From NCBI RefSeq assembly GCF_005222205.1, contig NZ_CP032345.1, positions 2,605,501 to 2,669,500 on the forward strand: 64,000 nucleotides of DNA, given 5' to 3'. The notes under the pieces were generated by a model that did no database searches, was not told where the DNA came from, and saw only the letters and a program-made list of their open reading frames with translations. Positions 58,116 through 64,000 of this stretch are shown here, piece after piece (within the stretch, counting starts at the first letter, position 1; every line of letters starts with the position of its first letter). The translations under genes and the position numbers were made by a program. This DNA comes from Azospirillum brasilense. GTDB lineage: Bacteria > Pseudomonadota > Alphaproteobacteria > Azospirillales > Azospirillaceae.

Positions 58116-58604
58116 TCAAGCTTCGTTTCGCAATGCGGAAACGTTTCCGCCCTCCGCCGCCACCCCGTCGGACGCCGCGTCTTGCGGCTCCGGCCGGGAC
58201 GGCGCAGGGCGGGTGACGATGTAGACGGCCACCGCCGCCATGCAGGTGCCGGCCAGGACGGGAACCAGCGGACGGCTGGCGGTCAGCGCCACGATCGCCC
58301 AACTCACGCCCATGCCGATCAGCGCCGCCGCCTTGGCCTTGCGGGGGATCGCCCCTTCGGCCTGCCAGTCGCGCAGCAGCGGGCCGAAGCGCGGGTCGCG
58401 GTACAATCGGTCGCGGAGCGCCGGGCTGCTCTTGGCGAAGGCCCCGGCGGCCAGCAGCAGGAACGGGGTGGTCGGCAGGAGCGGCAGCACGGTGCCCGCG
58501 ATGCCCAGCCCGACCGCGGCGTAGCCCAGCGCCAGCCACAGCCGGCGCCGCAGGGGAGAGGCGCAGACGGAGGCGTCCTCAGGAAGGGCGGTCGGGTCAT
58601 CCAT
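58116..58604 (-). CDS. DUF454 (YbaN) family inner-membrane protein
   Basis: This 162-residue protein has the YbaN pattern: 'LALGYAAVGLGIAGTVLPLLPTTPFLLLAAGAFAKSSP' (two membrane segments around a conserved LPLLPTTPF), then 'RDPRFGPLLRDWQAEGAIPRKAKAAAL' and another two segments. Function unknown. The C-terminal 30 residues are acidic and non-conserved. It lies upstream of ccoG on the same strand, with a hairpin and the FNR site between them. Confidence 0.9.
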   Translation of the reverse strand: MDDPTALPEDASVCASPLRRRLWLALGYAAVGLGIAGTVLPLLPTTPFLLLAAGAFAKSSPALRDRLYRDPRFGPLLRDWQAEGAIPRKAKAAALIGMGVSWAIVALTASRPLVPVLAGTCMAAVAVYIVTRPAPSRPEPQDAASDGVAAEGGNVSALRNEA

Positions 58605-58622
58605 GGGGTGAAGATAGGACGC

Positions 58623-59048
58623 TCACACGGCCAGAACCAGCACCGCGTAGCGGGCGGCCTTGCCCGCCGTGACCAGAAGCAGGAACAGCCGGATGTCCAC
58701 CCGCAGGATGCCGGCGACCAGCGTCAGCGGATCGCCGACGACGGGCATCCAGGCCAGCAGCAGCGACCACACCCCGAAGCGCTGGTACCAGCGGGTGGCC
58801 CGCGCCACCATCGTGGCGGGAACCGGGAACCAGCGGCGGTCCTGGAAATGCATCAGGTAGCGCCCCAGCGCCCAGTTGACCACGGACCCGAGCACGTTGC
58901 CCGCGGTGGCGAACAGCAGAAGCGCCAGATGGTCGTAGTTGCCGGTGGCGTGCATGCCGACCAGCAGGATCTCCGACTGGGCCGGAAAGATGGTCGCGGC
59001 CAGGAACGCGGTGAGGAACAGCCCGCCGTAAGCGGCAAACTCGGACAT
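58623..59048 (-). CDS. YqaA-type DedA-superfamily membrane protein
   Basis: This 141-residue protein matches the YqaA/SNARE-associated family: 'LFLTAFLAATIFPAQSEILLVGM' at the N-terminus and 'WSLLLAWMPVVGDPLTLVAGILRV' with the conserved Gly-Asp-Pro. It is one of two DedA-superfamily genes in the window. The ATG at 59048 is preferred over the open frame up to 59159. It ends 18 bases before the DUF454 gene start on the same strand. Confidence 0.88.
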   Translation of the reverse strand: MSEFAAYGGLFLTAFLAATIFPAQSEILLVGMHATGNYDHLALLLFATAGNVLGSVVNWALGRYLMHFQDRRWFPVPATMVARATRWYQRFGVWSLLLAWMPVVGDPLTLVAGILRVDIRLFLLLVTAGKAARYAVLVLAV

Positions 59049-59153
59049 GCGGCGGTCGGTCCTTCCGGGCCTGGGGGTGGCGGAGGCTAGAACATGGGTG
59101 CGCATACAGGAATGCGGGAGGCGCCATGGTGCAGCTGCGATAAACTGGTGTAG

Positions 59154-59170
59154 ATTCATTTTGTATGAAT
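59154..59170. promoter_or_regulatory. Palindrome between YqaA and sensor kinase genes
   Basis: ATTCAT (59154-59159) and ATGAAT (59165-59170) form a perfect inverted repeat around TTTGT in an AT-rich patch of the divergent region, 81-97 bases before the kinase start. Candidate operator. Confidence 0.4.
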
Positions 59171-59250
59171 TCGCAGGGGATGGACTTGGAACGCCCGACC
59201 GGTCTCATCCGACGGGCGTCATCTTGTGGAATGAAGGGGAGTGTTCGCGG

Positions 59251-61596
59251 ATGGCCGCTGCCGGCCTTGCCCGCTTCGATGCCGACGGGCGCCTGATCTG
59301 GGCCAACACCGTGTTCCGGACGTCGCTGGGCGGTTGTCCCGGGGACAGCCTCGACGCCCTTCTGGCCAGGGTTGCGGTGTGTGGGGGCGGTGCCGGGGCG
59401 GCGGAACGGCTGCGCGCCGGACAACCGGTGGCCCTCGCGCCCCCCGCCGGCGGCGGGCATCCGACGCTGATTCCCGCCGAGGGCGAGGGCGGCGAGCTGG
59501 TGCTGACGCTCACCGACGCGGCCGGCGCCCTGGCGGGGCCGCCGGACGAGACCGGTTTCGTCGGCCTGGAGGGTCTGCTGGGCGACCGGGCCGGGGAAGC
59601 GGAGCGGGCGATCATGCAGGCCATCGCCGTTCCCCTGGTGGTGACGCGGCTGTCCGACGGCCTGGTGATGGCGGTCAACCAGCCCGCCGGCCTGCTGTTC
59701 GGGGTCCCGCTCGACGATGTGGTCGGACGCAGCTTCGCCAAGGCCTACTACACCGATCCGGAGGAGCGGGAGCGGCTGCTCGCCGCGCTGCGCGACGGGG
59801 CCGGCGGCGTGGACGGCTTCGAGACTCGGTTGTGCCGGCCCGACGGCAGCGATCTCTGGGCGATGGTCTCCGCCCGGCGGTTCCGCTTCCGGGGCGAGGA
59901 CGCCATGCTCGCCTGCGTCAGCGACATCTCCGCCCGCAAGCGCACCGAACAGGCACTCGAAGCCCAGTGGGACCAGACGCGGGCGGTCCTCAACGGGCTG
60001 GGCCAGGGGGTGATGGCCTTCGACCGGGGGCTCCGCCTGGTCGCCTGGAATGGGCGCGTCACGGAGCTGCTGGGGGTGGAACTGGAATTCCTGAGCTATC
60101 ACAGGCCCTACGCCGCCATCGCCCGGCGGGTCGGGCAGGGGCTGGCCTTCGGGTCGGGGAGCGTGTGCCCCGACCCCCTGACCGGGACCGGGACCGGGAC
60201 CGGCCCGTCCGCGGCCCTCGGGGCGCCGCTGCCCACCCGGCCCGCCCCGGACGAGCGGTCCTGGGAGTGCACCCGTTCCGACGGTCACGTGCTGGAATGC
60301 CTGATCCGGCCTCTGCCCGACGGCGGATTCGTCGTCACCTACACCGACGTGACCGAGCGGCGGAACGCCGAGCGCGAGATCATCGCCAGCCGGGAGCTGT
60401 TCGAGCTGGCGATCCGGGCGGCGCGCGAGGGGATCTGGCAATGGGACGTGCGCACGGGGGAGTTGTGGCTGTCGCCCTACTGGTGGGGAATGCTCGGCTA
60501 CGGCGAGGACGAGATGGTCAACACCGCTGCCCGTTGGACCGAGCTGATCCTGCCCGAGGATCGCGAGCTGTCGGCCCGGATGGCCCGCGACCTTATCAAC
60601 GGCGCGATGGGCGAATGCCAGTTCATCCTGCGCTTCCGCCACAAGCGCGGCACCGTGGTTCATATGCTGAGCCGCGCCATCCGCGTTCTTGGTCCGGACG
60701 GCGAGCTGTTCCGCATCGTCGGTTCGCACACCGACGTATCCGACCGCGTCCATGCGGAGGAGCGTGCCCACGCCGCGCGGGAGGAGGCCGAACGCGCGCT
60801 CCATGACCTGAAGGAGGCGCAGGCCCATCTGATCCAGTCCGAGAAGATGGCGGCGCTGGGGTCGCTGGTGGCGGGGGTGGCGCACGAAATCAACACGCCC
60901 ATCGGCATCGCGCTGACCGGCGCCTCGCTGATGGCGGAGCGCATCCGCCTCATCCGGCGCGATTTCGAGGCGGGAACGCTGCGCCGGCCCGATTTCGCCG
61001 ACTTCCTCGAGATGGCGGGGGAGGCGTCGCAGCTGATGCTGCTGAACATCGACCGCGCCGCCCAGCTGATCCAGAGCTTCAAGCAGATCGCCGTGGACCA
61101 GGCGAGCGAGGAGCGCCGCGTCTTCGATCTGCGCGACTACATCGACGAGGTTCTGCGCAGCCTGGGCGTCCGCATCAAGCGGGCCGCCCACGGCGTGGAG
61201 GTGGATTGCCCGGCGGATCTGCTGATCGACGGCTATCCGGGGGCGCTCAGCCAGGTTCTGACCAACTTCGTGATGAACTCGATCATCCACGGCTATGCGC
61301 CGGAGCAGCACGGCACCCTCCGGGTCACCGCGCGCGCGGTGGGCGTCGATGAGGTGGAACTGGTCTACGCCGACGACGGGCGTGGCATCCCGCCCGAACT
61401 GCACGGCAAGGTGTTCGAACCCTTCTTCACCACCAGCCGTGGCGCCGGGGGCAGCGGGTTGGGACTGAACATCGTCTACAACATCGCCACCCGCCGGCTG
61501 AGGGGCCGCATCGCGCTGGACAGCGCGCCGGGCCGCGGCACCGTCTTCACCCTGCGCTTCCCCCGCGTCGCGCCGAAGGAGCGTGCCCCGGCCTGA
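59251..61596 (+). CDS. Multi-PAS hybrid-free sensor histidine kinase
   Basis: This 781-residue kinase has PAS-like domains at about 10-60 (degenerate), 122-230 and 245-365, plus a PAS-PAC region at about 375-500 ('LFELAIRAAREGIWQWDVRTGELWLS', 'WWGMLGYGEDEMV'), a coiled coil and a histidine kinase core. Phosphoacceptor His545 sits in GVAHEINTP. Then come N-box NFVMNSIIHG, G1 'DDGRGIPPE', F-box FEPFFTT and G2 GSGLGLN. There is no membrane segment and no receiver domain, so it is cytosolic. No cognate response regulator is adjacent. The ATG at 59251 follows GGGGAG by nine bases; the frame is open further upstream. Confidence 0.92.
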   Translation: MAAAGLARFDADGRLIWANTVFRTSLGGCPGDSLDALLARVAVCGGGAGAAERLRAGQPVALAPPAGGGHPTLIPAEGEGGELVLTLTDAAGALAGPPDETGFVGLEGLLGDRAGEAERAIMQAIAVPLVVTRLSDGLVMAVNQPAGLLFGVPLDDVVGRSFAKAYYTDPEERERLLAALRDGAGGVDGFETRLCRPDGSDLWAMVSARRFRFRGEDAMLACVSDISARKRTEQALEAQWDQTRAVLNGLGQGVMAFDRGLRLVAWNGRVTELLGVELEFLSYHRPYAAIARRVGQGLAFGSGSVCPDPLTGTGTGTGPSAALGAPLPTRPAPDERSWECTRSDGHVLECLIRPLPDGGFVVTYTDVTERRNAEREIIASRELFELAIRAAREGIWQWDVRTGELWLSPYWWGMLGYGEDEMVNTAARWTELILPEDRELSARMARDLINGAMGECQFILRFRHKRGTVVHMLSRAIRVLGPDGELFRIVGSHTDVSDRVHAEERAHAAREEAERALHDLKEAQAHLIQSEKMAALGSLVAGVAHEINTPIGIALTGASLMAERIRLIRRDFEAGTLRRPDFADFLEMAGEASQLMLLNIDRAAQLIQSFKQIAVDQASEERRVFDLRDYIDEVLRSLGVRIKRAAHGVEVDCPADLLIDGYPGALSQVLTNFVMNSIIHGYAPEQHGTLRVTARAVGVDEVELVYADDGRGIPPELHGKVFEPFFTTSRGAGGSGLGLNIVYNIATRRLRGRIALDSAPGRGTVFTLRFPRVAPKERAPA

Positions 61597-61627
61597 GGGC
61601 GCCTCGACTCTTTGTTTGAGCGACTCC

Positions 61628-63070
61628 TTACTGGGCGTCCACCCAGGCGATGCGCAGGATGTTGGTGTTGCCGGGGGTGCCGAAGGGCACGCCGGCGGTG
61701 ATGACCAGCCGCTGCCCCTCCACCGCCACCCCATCCTCGTAGGCGCAGCGGGCGGCCTTCTGGACCATCTCGTTGAAGTCGGCCACATCGGCGGAATGCA
61801 CGCTGTGCACCCCGTAGGCGAGTTGGAGCCGCCGCGCCGTCTCCAGGCTGGAGGTCAGGCACATGATCGGCACCTCCGGCCGTTCGCGGGCGGCGCGCAG
61901 CGTGGTCGAGCCGCTGGTGGTGTAGGTGACGATGGCCGCCGCCTGGATGGTGTGGGCGACCTGCCGCGCCGCCGCGGTCACGGCGTCGGTGGAGGTCTGC
62001 TGGGGGTCGGGATGCTGGGCGTCGGTGATGGTGCGGTAGAGCGGGTCCTGTTCGACCCGGCGGGCGATGCGGTCCATCATCGACACCGCCTCAATGGGGT
62101 AGGTGCCCGCCGCCGTCTCGGCCGAGAGCATCACGGCGTCCGCCCCGTCATAGACCGCGGTCGCCACGTCCGACGCCTCGGCGCGGGTCGGGGCGGGGGA
62201 GCCGATCATCGACTCGAGCATCTGCGTGGCGACGATCACCGGCTTTCCGGCCTTGCGCGATTCGCGGATGATGCGCTTCTGGATGCTCGGCACGTCCTCC
62301 GCCGGCATCTCGACGCCGAGGTCGCCGCGGGCGACCATGACGCCGTCCGACAGCTCGACGATGCGTTCCAGGTGTTGGATGGCCTGCGGCTTCTCCATCT
62401 TCGACAGCAGGGCGGCGCGCCCGGCGACCAGCTTGCGCGCCTCCGCCACATCCTCCGGCCGCTGCACGAAGGACAGGGCCACCCAGTCCACCCCCTGGTC
62501 GAGCGCGAAGGCCAGATCCTCGTGATCCTTCGGGGTCAGCGGCGTCAGCGGCAGGACGACGCCGGGAACGTTCACGCCCTTGCGGTCGGACAGGCGGCTG
62601 CCGGACAGCACGACGCAGTCGGCGTGGTCCGGGCTGCAATCGACGACGCGCAGGCGGACCTTCCCGTCATCCACCAGCAGCTCCGCCTCCGGCTCCAGAG
62701 CCGCGAAGATCTCCGGGTGGGGCAGGCCGACGCGGGTCGCGTCGCCCGGCTCGTCGGAGAGGTCGAGGCGGATGCGGTGCCCCGGCCCGACGGTGACCGG
62801 GCCGTCGGCGAAGGTGCCCAGCCGCAGCTTCGGCCCCTGCAGGTCGGCCATGACCGCGATGGGGTGGTCGAGTTCCGCCTCCAGCGCGCGCAGCGTGGCG
62901 AGGCGCTGGCCATGGTCCTCGTGCGTGCCGTGGCTGAAGTTCAGGCGGAAGACATCCACGCCCGCCTCGAACAGCGCGCGGATCTTCTCCGGCGTGGCGG
63001 TGGCCGGCCCCAGCGTGGCGACGATCTTGGTCAGGCGGAAGCGCCGGAAGGGGATGCCTTTGCGGGTCAT
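61628..63070 (-). CDS. pyk: Pyruvate kinase
   Basis: Pyruvate kinase makes ATP and pyruvate from phosphoenolpyruvate. The 480 residues include 'TKIVATLGPATATPEKI', 'RLNFSHGTHEDH', the active-site 'LSKMEKPQAIQHLERIVELSDGVMVARGDLGVE' region, 'ATQMLESMI' and 'VMLSAETAAG', with a C-terminal allosteric domain. The ATG at 63070 is preceded by AAGG. It is monocistronic as far as can be seen and convergent with the kinase gene. Confidence 0.98.
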   Translation of the reverse strand: MTRKGIPFRRFRLTKIVATLGPATATPEKIRALFEAGVDVFRLNFSHGTHEDHGQRLATLRALEAELDHPIAVMADLQGPKLRLGTFADGPVTVGPGHRIRLDLSDEPGDATRVGLPHPEIFAALEPEAELLVDDGKVRLRVVDCSPDHADCVVLSGSRLSDRKGVNVPGVVLPLTPLTPKDHEDLAFALDQGVDWVALSFVQRPEDVAEARKLVAGRAALLSKMEKPQAIQHLERIVELSDGVMVARGDLGVEMPAEDVPSIQKRIIRESRKAGKPVIVATQMLESMIGSPAPTRAEASDVATAVYDGADAVMLSAETAAGTYPIEAVSMMDRIARRVEQDPLYRTITDAQHPDPQQTSTDAVTAAARQVAHTIQAAAIVTYTTSGSTTLRAARERPEVPIMCLTSSLETARRLQLAYGVHSVHSADVADFNEMVQKAARCAYEDGVAVEGQRLVITAGVPFGTPGNTNILRIAWVDAQ

Positions 63071-63218
63071 GGGTCTGCCTTCTGATGTGCGCCGTTCGGG
63101 TTGTTCCGTTCGGGGCGGGCCGTTCATCTCAAGTTCTGCCGTCCGGCTTGTCAACCGCGGGCATCCTCCCCACAATGGTGGGGCACCGGGAAAAGCACGG
63201 TAACGCCGCAGAACGGCC

Positions 63219-63246
63219 TTGACAGATTTCCGGCTTTTTCTATAGT
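63219..63246 (+). promoter_or_regulatory. Strong promoter of the rpsM ribosomal operon
   Basis: TTGACA (63219-63224) and TATAGT (63241-63246) are 16 bases apart, one of the best sigma-70 matches in the window. Expected start is near 63253. The roughly 150-base leader contains a CTCCCGC/GCGGGAG hairpin at 63253-63281. Confidence 0.75.
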
Positions 63247-63404
63247 CGCACCCTCCCGCGGCCCAACCGGCCCGGCGGGAGACATTGTGCGTCCCGTATC
63301 CGTGTTTTGCCGTCCGGCCTTCGGGCCTCGGCGCCCGGATCGGGGATCAATCGGTGTGTAGGCGGCCCATGAGGGCTGCCGTTGAGATATCGAGGAGAGC
63401 AGGC

Positions 63405-63773
63405 GTGGCGCGTATCGCTGGCGTCAACATCCCCGCGCAGAAGCGCGTGGAGATCGCGTTGACCTACATTCATGGCATCGGCCCCTTCAAGGCCAAGGAA
63501 ATCTGCACGAAGCTGGAGATCCCGGCGGAGCGCCGTGTGAATCAGCTCACGGACGACGAGATCCTCAAGATCCGCGAGACCATCGACGCCGACTACCGCG
63601 TCGAGGGCGACCTGCGCCGTTCGGTCGCCATGAACATCAAGCGTCTGATGGACATGGCCTGCTACCGTGGCCTGCGTCACCGCAAGGGCCTACCGGTCCG
63701 CGGCCAGCGCACCCACACGAACGCCCGCACCCGCAAGGGTCCGGCCAAGCCGATCGCCGGCAAGAAGAAGTAA
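63405..63773 (+). CDS. rpsM: 30S ribosomal protein S13
   Basis: This 122-residue protein matches S13, which contacts the 16S rRNA head and the P-site tRNA. It has '[25 protein letters not shown]', '[15 protein letters not shown]' and the basic tail '[17 protein letters not shown]'. The start is GTG at 63405 behind CGAGGAGAG. The frame extends upstream but those residues are not S13. Confidence 0.98.
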   Translation: MARIAGVNIPAQKRVEIALTYIHGIGPFKAKEICTKLEIPAERRVNQLTDDEILKIRETIDADYRVEGDLRRSVAMNIKRLMDMACYRGLRHRKGLPVRGQRTHTNARTRKGPAKPIAGKKK

Positions 63774-63788
63774 GAGGACGCACGGACC

Positions 63789-64000
63789 ATGGCCAAGCCC
63801 TCAGCCGCTTCGCAGCGTCTTCGTCGTCGCGAGCGCAAGAACATCACCGCCGGCGTCGCTCACGTGAACGCCTCCTTCAACAACACGATGATCACCATCA
63901 CCGACGCGCAGGGCAACACCATCGCCTGGTCGTCGTCGGGCACGATGGGCTTCAAGGGCTCGCGCAAGTCGACCCCCTACGCCGCCCAGGTCGCCGCCGA
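63789..64000 (+). CDS. rpsK: 30S ribosomal protein S11 (5' part, cut by window edge)
   Basis: The first 70 codons from ATG 63789 read [19 protein letters not shown] and continue with '[19 protein letters not shown]' and '[19 protein letters not shown]', diagnostic of S11. It follows rpsM by 15 bases. The rest, probably followed by rpoA and rplQ, lies beyond the right edge. Confidence 0.97.
   Translation, partial: MAKPSAASQRLRRRERKNITAGVAHVNASFNNTMITITDAQGNTIAWSSSGTMGFKGSRKSTPYAAQVAA

Noticed and set aside
60180..60206. ACCGGG hexamer repeats inside the sensor kinase gene
   Set aside because: Four in-frame units encode a short Gly-Thr linker between PAS domains. This is common low-complexity sequence in GC-rich genomes and does not break the gene.
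58597..61788. A 1063-codon minus-strand open frame across the sensor kinase
   Set aside because: It lacks any domain and overlaps the well-supported kinase, YqaA and pyruvate kinase genes.

Overview
The window is high-GC (roughly two thirds or more G+C), gene-dense DNA from an alphaproteobacterial chromosome. An Azospirillum-like member of the Rhodospirillales fits best. The evidence is the family mix: a PhyR-type general-stress regulator, a CcoG/FixG protein behind an FNR/FixK-type site, an mreBCD-mrdA cluster, two PPK2 kinases, a GlgE-type maltosyltransferase, many GTG/TTG starts, and Azospirillum-like codon use. The species is inference. I see no prophage, transposase, CRISPR array, rRNA or tRNA.

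Layout. 1-9.4 kb: the 5' end of phoU (running off the left edge), a UPF0114 membrane protein, the cell-shape cluster mreB-mreC-mreD-mrdA, a chemotaxis receptor, a DedA protein and a LysE exporter. 9.6-18.1 kb: a nucleoside uptake and salvage operon with a BMP-type ABC importer (binding protein, double ATPase, two permeases), cytidine deaminase, purine nucleoside phosphorylase, deoxyribose-phosphate aldolase and thymidine phosphorylase. 18.1-21.7 kb: a membrane-anchored phytoene-desaturase-like flavoprotein, a DMT transporter and a STAS protein. 21.8-26.5 kb: a promoter and TPP riboswitch followed by a complete branched-chain-amino-acid-type ABC transporter, the most interesting item here because the riboswitch implies a thiamine-related substrate for a family not usually linked to thiamine.

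26.6-38.8 kb: an unrecognised exported protein, a ClC chloride channel, a CopG regulator with a PHB-depolymerase-like esterase, two PPK2 polyphosphate kinases facing a large GH13-GlgE fusion, a small orphan protein and an EAL phosphodiesterase. 38.9-46.5 kb: an orphan form II CoxL-like molybdoenzyme subunit, YedK/HMCES, a secreted nuclease, PhyR, a GlsB-type stress membrane protein with an EcfG-like promoter, ribulose-phosphate epimerase, a ModE-type regulator and a quinone oxidoreductase divergent from an HxlR regulator. 47-58.6 kb: two NnrS proteins, a glycosyltransferase, an LtnD-like dehydrogenase/SDR/threonine-dehydratase operon, a methyltransferase, a DUF1127-like microprotein, a HAD hydrolase, an unknown protein, Mog, CcoG and a DUF454 protein. 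Two FNR-family sites point to low-oxygen and nitric-oxide control here. 58.6-64 kb: a YqaA protein, a PAS histidine kinase, pyruvate kinase, and the start of the rpsM-rpsK ribosomal operon behind a strong promoter.

Dispersed GC-rich palindromic repeats occur at about 10.64, 24.09 and 37.47 kb, the middle one apparently contributing codons to a protein N-terminus.
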